Below, in pieces: positions 17,718 through 26,477 of a DNA stretch of 64,000 nucleotides. Made by a program: the position numbers and the translations under genes. This stretch comes from RHKX01 sp963784885 (lineage in GTDB: Bacteria; Actinomycetota; Thermoleophilia; Solirubrobacterales; 70-9): NCBI GenBank assembly GCA_963784885.1, contig CAWATA010000007.1:151741-215740 (forward strand). The letters are read 5' to 3'. Every line of letters begins with the position of its first letter. Position 1 is the stretch's first letter. The notes under the pieces were generated by a model. The model was not told the DNA's origin. It did not search any database and worked only from the letters and a program-made list of their open reading frames with translations.

Positions 17718-18701
17718 TTAGACGACGGAGCTCCGGGAACCGCGCCCCCGCCTCAGCAGCCCCCTGAGGCCGCCGCCGGAGGGCGGCTCCCCGACCGACT
17801 CGGCGAGCTGCGGGTAGCCGGCGGCGCGCAGCGACTCGGCCATGTCGAGCTTCGCGAACGCCTCGCTCCAGCGCGGGTCGTTGGCCGCGAACGGGACCTC
17901 CGGGTCCTTGACCTTTCCGCGGGCCCATCCCGCGACCTCGGGCGGCGTCGGCCGATCGGCGGCCTCGTAGACGCGGGCGATCGCCGCGACCGGGTCGGCG
18001 CGCAGCTCCTCGTTGCGAAGCAGCACGTACCGGTCACCGAACAGGGCCCGGCCGTCCCGCCACGTGCTCAGGAAGGTGTGCTTCCAGACGAGCAGGATCC
18101 GCTCGAAGTTGGCGGGGCGCCGCATGTGCGAGTACCCCGGATCCCGCAGAAGGATCCGCGAGAGCTGACGGCTGGACCAGAGCTTCCGCTTCTCGTCCTC
18201 GCCGAAGAACTCGTCGGCGGTCGCGTAGCTCCGGCTCCGGCCCTTGCCCATCATCATCGAGGCGGCGACGGCGCGCGGGTCGCGGACGACGTGGATCAGG
18301 ACCGAGTCCTCGGGCGCGATCCCGCGGATCGCCTCGAGCTTGTCGTAGAGGCGGGTCTCCTTGACCATGACCGGCTCGGAGCGCTGCAGCAGCGTCCGCA
18401 GGAACCCGGCGCAGTGCTCGGGGAGGTCGGGGCCGATCTCGGCCTCCGGATTGCCGGGGCCGCCGAGGTTGAACTCGGAGATGTCGAGTCCGGGCCAGTG
18501 CTCGTCGCGGTACTCGAGCCGGAGCTTCCGGGTCTCCGCGAACGGATCGGTCTCGCGGGCGCCGCTGCCGCCCCCGGGCGTCTCGGTGTCCTCGCGCAGC
18601 GGCTCGTAGAAGCAGTGCAGCTCGGGGTCCTCGAGCAGCGCGTCGTAGAGGATCGTCGTCCCCGACCGCCGCATTCCCTGCATGAGGATCGCCTGGGCCA
18701 T
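17718..18701 (-). CDS. Divergent sulfotransferase-family protein between purC and purS
   Basis: 327 residues. The loop QGMRRSGTTILYDALLEDP opens the protein and VLIHVVRDPRAVAASMMMGKG near residue 145 is the 3'-phosphate segment, so a PAPS sulfotransferase fold is clear. It lacks the LMLDAHPE and WGDKTP blocks shared by the island's paralogs, so it is a different branch. It could be a glycan, aryl or glycolipid sulfotransferase. TACGCT ends 10 bases before the ATG and may be a -10. It lies within the purC-purS interval on the same strand, 33 bases after purC. Confidence 0.78.
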   Translation of the reverse strand: MAQAILMQGMRRSGTTILYDALLEDPELHCFYEPLREDTETPGGGSGARETDPFAETRKLRLEYRDEHWPGLDISEFNLGGPGNPEAEIGPDLPEHCAGFLRTLLQRSEPVMVKETRLYDKLEAIRGIAPEDSVLIHVVRDPRAVAASMMMGKGRSRSYATADEFFGEDEKRKLWSSRQLSRILLRDPGYSHMRRPANFERILLVWKHTFLSTWRDGRALFGDRYVLLRNEELRADPVAAIARVYEAADRPTPPEVAGWARGKVKDPEVPFAANDPRWSEAFAKLDMAESLRAAGYPQLAESVGEPPSGGGLRGLLRRGRGSRSSVV

Positions 18702-18734
18702 CGCGCCGGGCAGCGTATGCGACGGGGACGCCCC

Positions 18735-19589
18735 TCAGTCCAGCGAGCGACCGGTGATCCGCTCGTAAGCCTCGCGGTACTTGGCGGTCGTGCCCGCGAT
18801 CACCTCGGGCGGCAGCGGCGGCGCCGGCGGCGAGTGGTCCCAGCCCTGCTCGTTCAGGTAGTCGCGGACGAACTGCTTGTCGAAGGAGGCCTGACCGCGG
18901 CCGGGCTCGTAGTCGTCGGCGGGCCAGAAGCGGGAGGAGTCCGGCGTCAGGACCTCGTCGCCGAGGACGACTTCCGCGCCCGGCGTCGATCCGAACTCGA
19001 ACTTCGTGTCGGCGAGGATGATCCCGCGTTCGAAGGCGTGGGTCCGGGCGTGCTCGTAGAGCTCGATCGAGATCCGGCGGAGGTCCTCCATCAGCGGTCG
19101 CGAGCCGACGATCTCGGCGGCACGGTCGAAGTCGATGTTCTCGTCGTGTTCGCCGATCTCGGCCTTCGTCGCCGGCGTGAAGATCGGCTCCGGGAGCTGG
19201 TCGGACTCCTCCAGGCCACCGGGAAGCGCGATCCCGCAGACCGACTGCGACTCCTTGTACTCCTTCCAACCCGAGCCCGAGAGGTAGCCGCGGACGACGC
19301 ACTCGACCGGGAACATCTCGAGCTTCTTGACCCGGATCGCCCGCCCCGCGACCTCGTCGGGGACGTCCTCGCTGATCAGGTGGTTCGGCACGATCTGACC
19401 GGTCGTCTCGAACCAGAAGATCGACATCTGGGTGAGCACCTTCCCCTTGTCGGGAATCGGCTCTGGGAGGACGACGTCGAAGGCGGAGATCCGGTCGGAG
19501 GCGACCATGATCAACTCGTCTCCGTCCTCGTAGATCTCGCGGACCTTGCCGCTGGAATGGAGCTTGAGTTCGTCGAGCTTGCCTGGCAT
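18735..19589 (-). CDS. purC: SAICAR synthetase
   Basis: 284 residues. It joins CAIR with aspartate using ATP. Seen: LKLHSSGKVREIYE (nucleotide loop), VASDRISAFDVVLPEPIP, VVRGYLSGSGWKEYKES, LADTKFEFG, DEVLTPDSSRFWP, and SFDKQFVRDYL. It is first in its run. TAGCCT ends six bases before ATG 19589, suggesting a short or absent leader. The 216-base gap to the divergent gene at 19,806 has no ORF and probably holds both promoters. Confidence 0.95.
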   Translation of the reverse strand: MPGKLDELKLHSSGKVREIYEDGDELIMVASDRISAFDVVLPEPIPDKGKVLTQMSIFWFETTGQIVPNHLISEDVPDEVAGRAIRVKKLEMFPVECVVRGYLSGSGWKEYKESQSVCGIALPGGLEESDQLPEPIFTPATKAEIGEHDENIDFDRAAEIVGSRPLMEDLRRISIELYEHARTHAFERGIILADTKFEFGSTPGAEVVLGDEVLTPDSSRFWPADDYEPGRGQASFDKQFVRDYLNEQGWDHSPPAPPLPPEVIAGTTAKYREAYERITGRSLD

Positions 19590-19805
19590 GGCGCGAGGCT
19601 ACCAGCGCGATGTGTGGTCCGACCGTCATCGGGTGCCCCGGGGTCATGAGCGGATGGACCGATCCCGACGACCCGCTCTCGGAGGTGTTGCCCGGGCGCC
19701 GACGGCCACCAGGTCCTCGAGTCGTTCGCGGCGGCACCGCGAACCGCTGCGCTGGGCTGATGACGGTCGGGCCGCCGCCCCGTCGTCTCTATCCTGACGG
19801 GGCCG

Positions 19806-20975
19806 ATGCCCGCCGCGATCCACAGCCGGGGGCGGAGTAGGCCGTTCGGGCTGGTCGTCCTGGTGGCGGCGCTAGCCGCCACCGTGCTCCCACCCGCGCC
19901 CGCCGAGGCGGCCTCGCCGTTCCGCGGCGACGCGAGCTGGGTCTGGTACGTGAGCGCATCGGGCGGATCCTCCGGCGCGATGGCCCGGAAGGCTGACCGC
20001 CGCGGGCTCGACGCGGTCTACGTCAAGAGCGGCGACGCCGGCAACTACTGGAGCCAGTTCGACCGCGGGCTGGTCCGCGACGTTCATTCGCGGGGCCTCG
20101 ACGTCTGCGCCTGGCAGTTCGTCTACGGCGCCGACCCGAAGCGCGAGGCGAAGGTCGGCGCCGCCGCCGCAGAGGCGGGGGCCGACTGCCTGATAATCGA
20201 TGCCGAGAGCGCCTACGAGGGCCGTTACGCGGCGGCCGACGAATACATGCGGAGCCTCCGCCGACGAGTTGGCGACGACTTCCCGCTCGCGCTCAGCAGC
20301 TTCCCGTACGTCGACTATCACCCGGCGTTCCCGTACTCGGTCTTCCTCGGCCCCGGCGGTGCCGAGGCCAACCTGCCGCAGCTCTACTGGTACGCGATCG
20401 GGGATCCGATCGCGGCCTCCTTCCGGCACACCTACGCCTTCAACCGTCCATACGACCGCCGGCTCTTCCCGGTCGGACAGACCTGGATGAACCCGCCGAA
20501 GGGCCAGGTGCTCGACTTCCGCCGCCTCGCCCGCGCCTACGGATCGACCGGCGTCAGCTGGTGGTCCTGGCAGGAGACCTCCCGCCGGATGTGGCCGCGG
20601 CTCAGCGGCAGGCTGCGAGGGTCGCCGCCCGGCCCGCGCCCGCGCCGCGAATACGCGAGGCTCGATCGCGGCGCGACGGGCGATCTCGTGGTCTGGGCCC
20701 AGCAGCTCCTCCGAGGGGCCCGGCTCTCGGTCCCAGTCGACGGCCGGTTCCGGGCCAAGACGGCTCGGGCGGTCAAGACCTTCCAGCGCCGCAACGGGCT
20801 CGCCGCGACCGGCGCCGTCGACGGCGCGACCTGGCCGGCCCTGCTGGCGGGCGAGCCCAAGCCGGTGAACTGGAGCCGCCGCGGCGACCCCGCGCGGCTC
20901 GATGCAGCCCCGCCGACGGCGACGATCCCGCCCCGGGCCGACGAGATCCCACCCCCGGCGGAGCGGTTGCGATGA
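19806..20975 (+). CDS. Secreted glycoside-hydrolase-like protein with C-terminal peptidoglycan-binding domain
   Basis: 389 residues. A signal peptide (about 1-35, ending PAEAAS) is followed by a barrel-like domain (about 40-260: DAVYVKSGDAGNYW, DCLIIDAESAYEG, LSSFPYVDYHPAFPY, PQLYWYAIGDP, VSWWSWQET). The acidic DAE on a beta-strand could be catalytic. A PG_binding_1 repeat follows at about 285-350 (GDLVVWAQQLLRGA, FRAKTARAVKTFQRRNGL). It is likely active on cell-wall polysaccharide outside the cell; the substrate is unknown. TATCCT at 19790-19795 lies 10 bases before the ATG, suggesting a leaderless transcript. Its stop overlaps the next ATG (ATGA), so the two secreted proteins are coupled. 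Confidence 0.72.
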   Translation: MPAAIHSRGRSRPFGLVVLVAALAATVLPPAPAEAASPFRGDASWVWYVSASGGSSGAMARKADRRGLDAVYVKSGDAGNYWSQFDRGLVRDVHSRGLDVCAWQFVYGADPKREAKVGAAAAEAGADCLIIDAESAYEGRYAAADEYMRSLRRRVGDDFPLALSSFPYVDYHPAFPYSVFLGPGGAEANLPQLYWYAIGDPIAASFRHTYAFNRPYDRRLFPVGQTWMNPPKGQVLDFRRLARAYGSTGVSWWSWQETSRRMWPRLSGRLRGSPPGPRPRREYARLDRGATGDLVVWAQQLLRGARLSVPVDGRFRAKTARAVKTFQRRNGLAATGAVDGATWPALLAGEPKPVNWSRRGDPARLDAAPPTATIPPRADEIPPPAERLR

Positions 20976-22246
20976 GGCGACCGCCATCGACCGCCCTCGC
21001 CCTGGCGGTCCTCGCCCTCGTCCTGCCGGCGTCCGCCGGCGCCGCGACCGCCCGCGACCCCGCCGACACGCCCGGGCCTCTCGACCTCGTCAAGGTCAAG
21101 GTCGGTCAGGACGACACGAAGCTGAAGGCACGGATCGGCGTCAGCAGCCCACTGCCGAACCTCTCGCAGCTGCGCCCGCACCCCGCCTTCGAGAAGGGCA
21201 GGGAGGAGCGCTACCTCTGCCTCAACCTCGCGGCGCACTCGATCGGCCGGCGGCTCTACTGCCCGGCCGGAGGGATCCGCAAGGGACGGATCGCGGTCGG
21301 CGTCTCGGTCGTCGGCAAGCGCACGATTCGCGGCAAGGGGTCGGTGCGGGCTGCGATCGAGCGCTCGAAGCGCGGCATGGTCCTCCGTCTGAGTCTCGCG
21401 AAGCTCGGAATCAAGCCGGGCAAGCTCGGGTTCTCGGCGTCGAGCAGCTGGTACGGGCCCGCCTGCGTGCCCGGGGGCAAGCGCGGGCCCGCGATCTGCA
21501 CCGACCGGGCGCCGTCCAGGGGCGCCGTCAAGACCGAGATCAACCCGGTGCGCCGGGTGGGCTGCACCGGAGTCGGGCACGGCACGGTCAGCCGCGGCCC
21601 GTCATCGCACAAGTGGGTCGCGCTCACCTTCGACGACGGTCCGAGCGTCTACACCGACGACGTCCTGCGGATCCTCGACAAAAAGCACGTTCACGGGACC
21701 TTCTTCCAGATCGGCCAGCAGGTCCCCGCCTACGCCGCCCTCGACCGGAAGATCCTCGCCCACGGGCACGAGATCGCCAACCACTCCTGGCGGCATGCGA
21801 TGGGGCCCGGGAAGTCCGACCTCAGGCAGACGAGCGACGTGATCGAGCGCGCGACCGGCTTCCGGCCCTGCATGTTCCGCCCGCCGGGCGGCTTCCTGCC
21901 GTCGGCGACGGCGGCCGCGGCGTCGGCGCTCGACATGGTCAGCGTCATCTGGGACGTCGACACCCGCGACTGGACGACGCCGGGCAGCACCTCGATCCGC
22001 CACGTCGCGACCTCGGGCGGTCGCGGCTCGATCGTCCTCATGCACGACGGCGGCGGCAACCGCAGCCAGACGGTCGCGGCACTGCCGGGCATCATCCGCA
22101 GCTACAAGGCGAGGGGGTACGAGATGAAGACGATGACGCAGCTGCTCGGCGGGCGTTACGTCCTCAAGGAGGACAGGGGTCACGGCCGGGTCTGGAACCC
22201 GCCGGCGCCGAAGCCGGCGCGGCCGATCCACCGCGCGGGACCGTAG
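20972..22246 (+). CDS. Secreted polysaccharide deacetylase (CE4, NodB domain)
   Basis: 424 residues from ATG 20972 (ATGA overlap). A signal peptide at about 1-25 ends SAGAATA. A beta-rich N-terminal region (30-200) of unknown role follows, then a NodB domain (about 215-400): motif 1 LTFDDGPS, motif 2 HEIANHSWRH (the metal-binding HxxxH), RPPGGFLPS, IWDVDTRDW and IVLMHDGG. All metal ligands are present, so it should deacetylate N-acetyl sugars of peptidoglycan or another wall glycan. Coupling with the peptidoglycan-binding protein upstream supports a wall role. It ends just before repeat copy A. Confidence 0.88.
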   Translation: MRRPPSTALALAVLALVLPASAGAATARDPADTPGPLDLVKVKVGQDDTKLKARIGVSSPLPNLSQLRPHPAFEKGREERYLCLNLAAHSIGRRLYCPAGGIRKGRIAVGVSVVGKRTIRGKGSVRAAIERSKRGMVLRLSLAKLGIKPGKLGFSASSSWYGPACVPGGKRGPAICTDRAPSRGAVKTEINPVRRVGCTGVGHGTVSRGPSSHKWVALTFDDGPSVYTDDVLRILDKKHVHGTFFQIGQQVPAYAALDRKILAHGHEIANHSWRHAMGPGKSDLRQTSDVIERATGFRPCMFRPPGGFLPSATAAAASALDMVSVIWDVDTRDWTTPGSTSIRHVATSGGRGSIVLMHDGGGNRSQTVAALPGIIRSYKARGYEMKTMTQLLGGRYVLKEDRGHGRVWNPPAPKPARPIHRAGP

Positions 22247-22270
22247 GGAACCGGCGGAGTCCGCTACCGG

Positions 22271-22351
22271 GCGGGACACACATGTCATCCCGCCCCCAAA
22301 CCGCCGCGCCGACCGGCGGAAGCGGACGCGAAGCGGTGCATTCCGCCGGAG
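22271..22351 (+). repeat. Copy A of the dispersed hairpin repeat, between convergent genes
   Basis: Small hairpin GCGGGA/TCCCGC around CACACATGTCA (22271-22292), then the arm: stem CCGGCGGAA 22313-22321 with TTCCGCCGG 22341-22349. The loop contains GGACGCG. Only one arm is present. It lies tail to tail between the deacetylase stop (22246) and the purB TAA (22352-22354), two bases from the stem, and could act as a two-way terminator, though it has no T-run. Confidence 0.75.
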
Positions 22352-23644
22352 TTATCCCAGCGAAGCGAGCCGGTCGAAGACCTCGCCCGTGTGCGTCAGG
22401 TAAGCGCTCGGGTCGAAGATCGTGGCCACGTCGACCTCGAGTCCGGCCTCGGCGACGGCGGACTCGAGCAGGCCTCGGAAGGGCGTGTGAGTGTCCCAGG
22501 CGCGCTGGGCGTTCTCCTGGACGAGGCGGTAGGCGTCGTCGCGGACGAGCCCGGCGTCGATCAGCGCGGTCAGCGCCCGCTGGCTGTAGATCGCCCCGTG
22601 TGTGAGCTCGAGGTTCTCCCGCATGCGATCTGAGTGGACCGTCATCCCGCTCACGACCCGGGTCGCGAGGTGCTGCATGTAGTCGAGCCCGATCGTCGCG
22701 TCGGGCAGGATCACCCGCTCGGCGCCGGAGTGGGAGATGTCGCGCTCGTGCCAGAGAGCGACGTTCTCGATCCCGGCTTGGGCGTAGCCGCGCAGGACTC
22801 GGGCGAGGCCGGTGATTCGCTCGGTCGTGATCGGGTTGCGCTTGTGCGGCATCGCCGAGGAGCCCTTCTGCCCCTTTCCGAACGGCTCCTCGACCTCACG
22901 GACCTCGGTCCGCTGGAGGTTGCGGACCTCGGTCGCGAAACGTTCGAGACCGGCGGCGGCGATCGCGATAGCCGAGAGCAGGTCGGCATGGCGGTCGCGG
23001 GGGATGATCTGGGTCGAGGCGTCCTCGACGCCGATCCCGAGCCGCGCCATGACCGCCGCCTCGACCGACGGCGGCAGCGATGCGTAGGTGCCGACTGCGC
23101 CCGAGAGCTTTCCGTACCGCGCCGCGGCGAACGCCCGCTCGAGGCGGCCGACGTTACGGTCGGCCTCGAACGCGAATCCCGCGAGCCGGAGGCCGAAGCT
23201 CGTCGGCTCGGCATGGATCCCGTGGGTCCGGCCGACGCAGACGGTCTCGCGGTGCTCGAACGCCCGCTCGACGAGCGCATCGCGGTAGCCGCGTGCCCCG
23301 GCGACGAGGATCTCGCCGGCGGCGGCGATCTGCGTCGCCAGCGCCGTGTCGAGAACGTCACTCGATGTCAGCCCGTAGTGGATCCAGCGGCCCTCGGGGC
23401 CGATCGAGGCCGAGACGACATCGACGAATGCCGCGACGTCGTGGTTGGTGGTCCGCTCCCGCTCCTCGACCGCCTCGACGGTGAAGCTCGCGCGCTCGCG
23501 GCAGGCTGCTGCATCGGCCGCGGGCACGATGCCGGCCTCGGCCAGGGCCTCGGTGACGGCGAGCTCGACCTCGAGCCAGCCCTCCATCTTGCGCCGCTGG
23601 GTCCAGACGGCGCCTATCTCCTCGCGGGTGTAGCGGGGGATCAA
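22352..23644 (-). CDS. purB: Adenylosuccinate lyase
   Basis: 430 residues. It cleaves SAICAR to AICAR and adenylosuccinate to AMP. Signature GSSAMPHKRNPITTERI near residue 265 carries the flexible-loop Ser; TSSDVLDTALA near 90 and GRTHGIHAEPTSFGLR near 140 carry the catalytic His. The start is TTG at 23644, overlapping the purE stop (TTGA). It is the last gene of purD-purE-purB; its stop codon sits two bases beyond the stem of repeat copy A. Confidence 0.95.
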   Translation of the reverse strand: MIPRYTREEIGAVWTQRRKMEGWLEVELAVTEALAEAGIVPAADAAACRERASFTVEAVEERERTTNHDVAAFVDVVSASIGPEGRWIHYGLTSSDVLDTALATQIAAAGEILVAGARGYRDALVERAFEHRETVCVGRTHGIHAEPTSFGLRLAGFAFEADRNVGRLERAFAAARYGKLSGAVGTYASLPPSVEAAVMARLGIGVEDASTQIIPRDRHADLLSAIAIAAAGLERFATEVRNLQRTEVREVEEPFGKGQKGSSAMPHKRNPITTERITGLARVLRGYAQAGIENVALWHERDISHSGAERVILPDATIGLDYMQHLATRVVSGMTVHSDRMRENLELTHGAIYSQRALTALIDAGLVRDDAYRLVQENAQRAWDTHTPFRGLLESAVAEAGLEVDVATIFDPSAYLTHTGEVFDRLASLG

Positions 23645-24159
23645 AGGCCGATGATCCGGGCCGCGTAGAGCCCTGCGTTCTTGGCGCCGTCGACCGCCAT
23701 GCAGGCGACCGGCACGCCGGGGGGCATCTGCGCGACCGCGAGCAGCGCGTCCATCCCGCCGAGGTTCTTGCCTGAGATCGGGACGCCGATCACCGGCAGG
23801 CTCGTGTGGGCGGCGGCGACGCCCGGGAGCGCCGCGCTCATCCCGGCGCCGGCGATGATCGCCCTCAGTCCCCGCATCTGCGCCGCCTTGCAGTACTCGG
23901 CGACGAGGTCGGGAGTGCGGTGGGCGCTCATGACCCGGACCTCGTAGCGGATCCCCGCCTCCTCGAGGGCCTTGCCGGCGGGCTGCATCTTCGGCTTGTC
24001 GTTGGCCGACCCCATGATGATCCCGACGAGCGGCGAGTCGACCTCGATCTCCTCGAAGGCGGTCTCGACATCGGGCATCGCGACGGGCCCGGGATCCGGC
24101 GCCCCCGGCGAGGGCACGTCGGTTCCGGTGGCGGAGGTGGGCGATTCGGCTTCGGTCAT
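23641..24159 (-). CDS. purE: N5-carboxyaminoimidazole ribonucleotide mutase (class I PurE)
   Basis: 172 residues: about 42 extra N-terminal residues rich in Pro, Gly and acidic residues, then the core VGIIMGSANDKPKM, VMSAHRTPDLV (catalytic His), AGAGMSAALPGVAA and GVPISGKNLGGMDALLA. The usual GSxSD loop is GSAND here. The tail-like extension could be an over-long start, but the ATG at 24159 overlaps the purD stop (ATGA), which supports it. No purK is seen in this window. Confidence 0.93.
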   Translation of the reverse strand: MTEAESPTSATGTDVPSPGAPDPGPVAMPDVETAFEEIEVDSPLVGIIMGSANDKPKMQPAGKALEEAGIRYEVRVMSAHRTPDLVAEYCKAAQMRGLRAIIAGAGMSAALPGVAAAHTSLPVIGVPISGKNLGGMDALLAVAQMPPGVPVACMAVDGAKNAGLYAARIIGL

Positions 24160-25427
24160 CGGGTCTCCTGGGTTGTTCGCTCGACTGCTCGGGCCGCGAT
24201 ATCGGTGCGGATCTGTCGGCCGCCGAAGGTGATCAGCTCGGCCGCATCGTAAGCCCGCTCACGAGCGGTCGCTGCGTCCGGTCCGAGCGCGGTCACGTTC
24301 AGCACCCGCCCGCCCGCCGTGACGAGCCTGCCGTTCTCGATCGCGGTCCCGGCATGGGTGATCTCGGCGCCGGTCGCCGCGGCCGCCGCAACACCCTCGA
24401 TCACGTCGCCCTTCGACGAGCTCTCCGGGTAGCCCCGCGAGGCGAGGACGAGAGTCACGGCCCAGTCGGAGGTGAACTCGGCGCTGACGCCGGCGAGCCC
24501 GCCCGGCTCGCGGGCGGCAGTGCAGAGGTCGACGAGATCGGACCGGAGCCGCGGCAGGACCGCCTGCGTCTCGGGATCGCCGAACCGGCAGTTGAACTCG
24601 AGCACCTTCGGACCGCCGGCGGTGAGCATCAGCCCGGCGTAGAGGACGCCGCGGAACGGGATGCCGCGCTCGGCCATCAGCGAGACGATCGGCTCGTGCA
24701 CCTCGGCGACGGTCCGGGCAACGGCGTCGGCGTCGATCCCGGGGACCGGCGAGTAACTGCCCATGCCGCCGGTGTTCGGCCCCCGATCTCCGTCGAAGAT
24801 CCGCTTGTAGTCCTGCGCGGGGGCCAGCGGCACCACGTTGGCGCCGTCGCAGAGGGCGAGCATCGAGAGCTCTTCGCCCTCGAGGAACTCCTCGATCAGG
24901 ACCTGTGTGGCGCCGAAGCGCTGCTCGGTGAAGAACGCCTCGGCTGCCGCCGTGGCCTCGGCGCGATCGGCGGCGATGATCACGCCCTTGCCCGCCGCGA
25001 GACCGTCGGCCTTGAGCACGACCGGGTAGGCGCAGTCGGCGAGATGGGAGAGGGCCTGCTCCCTCGACGTCGCCAGGTGGTGCTCGGCCGTCGGGACGCC
25101 CGCGTCGCGCATCGCCTCCTTGGCGTAGAGCTTCGAGCCCTCGAGGCGCGCGGCGTCGCCGCTCGGGCCGAACGCGGCGATCCCGGCCGCCTCGAGCTCG
25201 TCCGCGAGGCCGGCGACGAGCGGGACCTCCGGTCCGATGACGACGAGGTCGGCACCGATCCCACGAGCGGCATCGACGACCCCGGAGGGCGCCTCGAGCA
25301 GCTCGGCGTCGGCGGCGATCCCGGCGTTCCCGGGGCTGCAGAACAGCTCCGGGGCGTGCGCGGAGCGCGACAGCGCCCGGACGATCGCGTGCTCACGGCC
25401 GCCACCCCCGACGACCAGGATCCTCAT
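24156..25427 (-). CDS. purD: Phosphoribosylamine-glycine ligase
   Basis: 423 residues, full length. It makes GAR from phosphoribosylamine, glycine and ATP. The N-terminus is MRILVVGGGGREHAIV; ATP-grasp blocks include YPVVLKADGLAAGKGV near residue 135, EEFLEGEELSML near 180 and LEFNCRFGDPETQAVLPRL near 275. ATG at 25427 is 31 bases after the GYD gene. It is the first of three pur genes with overlapping ends. Confidence 0.95.
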   Translation of the reverse strand: MRILVVGGGGREHAIVRALSRSAHAPELFCSPGNAGIAADAELLEAPSGVVDAARGIGADLVVIGPEVPLVAGLADELEAAGIAAFGPSGDAARLEGSKLYAKEAMRDAGVPTAEHHLATSREQALSHLADCAYPVVLKADGLAAGKGVIIAADRAEATAAAEAFFTEQRFGATQVLIEEFLEGEELSMLALCDGANVVPLAPAQDYKRIFDGDRGPNTGGMGSYSPVPGIDADAVARTVAEVHEPIVSLMAERGIPFRGVLYAGLMLTAGGPKVLEFNCRFGDPETQAVLPRLRSDLVDLCTAAREPGGLAGVSAEFTSDWAVTLVLASRGYPESSSKGDVIEGVAAAAATGAEITHAGTAIENGRLVTAGGRVLNVTALGPDAATARERAYDAAELITFGGRQIRTDIAARAVERTTQETR

Positions 25428-25458
25428 CGCGCCGCCTCCGGCTCGCGGGGGAGACCGC

Positions 25459-25740
25459 TCACAGAGACCCGGCGAAGTCCTCGCTCGGGATCGCGGCGAG
25501 CGTCTCGTTGACGGTCGTGCCCCGGGAGCCGAGCTCGATCGACGCCTTCGCCATGGCCTCGGGCGTATCCGCCTCGACGACGCTGACGAAGTCGTAGCGA
25601 CCCAGGGTCGCCCACTGGTGATGAACCTTGAGACCGATCTGCTCCATCTCGTGGTTCACCTCAGCGATCCGGTCGGGGTTGTTCTTGATGGTCTTGACGC
25701 CCTCGCTGGTCAGCTTGGTCAACAGGATGAAATGGGCCAA
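25459..25740 (-). CDS. GYD-domain small protein
   Basis: 93 residues: MAHFILLTKLTSEGVKTIKN, LGRYDFVSVVEADTPEAMAK. This matches the ferredoxin-like GYD family, whose function is not established. The start is TTG at 25740 with a strong site AGGAGG about nine bases upstream, better than most genes here. It precedes purD by 31 bases on the same strand, so it probably heads the purD-purE-purB transcript. Whether it regulates purine synthesis is unknown. Confidence 0.82.
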   Translation of the reverse strand: MAHFILLTKLTSEGVKTIKNNPDRIAEVNHEMEQIGLKVHHQWATLGRYDFVSVVEADTPEAMAKASIELGSRGTTVNETLAAIPSEDFAGSL

Positions 25741-25835
25741 CGTTCTCTCCTCCTCGTCGTTGCGGTCTGTCGATGCCTTGCGGCATTTCTCTCACGTCCG
25801 TCGTTCCGCTGCAAGCTCGTCTCTCCCACAGGCGT

Positions 25836-26477
25836 TCAGCCGGGCCTGCGGGCGCTGCCGACGATCAGCGGCCGCACGATCGGCGCCGCCTTCGGGATCC
25901 GGTCGTGCTCGACCGCCTCGACCTCGAGCGGCGAGGCGGCGATCGCCGCCAGCGTGTCGCGATTGCAGCGGCAGCCGTGCCCGACGAACTTCCACGGGCG
26001 CGCGAGGCGATCCTGCCAGCGAGCCGTCTTCGGGTCGTCGGAGCGGACGTGCTCGGCGAACAGCAACCGCCCGCCGGGCCGGAGCACGCGCGCGACCTCC
26101 GCGAGCGTGGCCGGGACGTCGTCGACGGTGCAGAGGACGAGGGTCGAGACGACGGTGTCGGCGGAGCCGTCGGGCAGCGGCAGCCGATCGGCCGGGGTCT
26201 CGATCACGGTGGCGCCCGCTCCCGCGCGCTCGCGGAGCTGCCTGGCCATCGGCGGGAACGGCTCGGTCAGGATCAGCTCGTCGACCGCCTCTGGGTAGTG
26301 CGCGAAGTTGAGGCCGGTCCCGGCGCCGAGCTCGACGGTGCGGCCGCGCGCTTCTGCGATCAGCGCGTGGCGCCGCTCCCGCATCCCCGCCTCCTCGCTG
26401 TCGGCGAGAGCGCGCTCGTAGACGGCCGCGAACAGCCTGCCCCAGGTGGCGTCGTAGGCGCGGCGACCGAGGCCCAT
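25836..26477 (-). CDS. Class I SAM methyltransferase (Methyltransf_11 type)
   Basis: 213 residues from ATG 26477, which shares one base with the upstream TGA. RTVELGAGTGLNFAHYP is motif I; ETPADRLPLPDGSADTVVST and LRPGGRLLFAEHV are motifs II-III. A late WKFVGHGCRCNRDTL segment resembles phospholipid or quinone methyltransferases. The substrate is unknown. It is coupled to an SRPBCC protein and a glycosyltransferase, so lipid or glycolipid modification is a fair guess. Confidence 0.8.
   Translation of the reverse strand: MGLGRRAYDATWGRLFAAVYERALADSEEAGMRERRHALIAEARGRTVELGAGTGLNFAHYPEAVDELILTEPFPPMARQLRERAGAGATVIETPADRLPLPDGSADTVVSTLVLCTVDDVPATLAEVARVLRPGGRLLFAEHVRSDDPKTARWQDRLARPWKFVGHGCRCNRDTLAAIAASPLEVEAVEHDRIPKAAPIVRPLIVGSARRPG

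Noticed and set aside
22271..22351. Repeat copies as a CRISPR array
   Set aside because: Copies are single, scattered over 50 kb, differ in spacing, and no cas gene is present.
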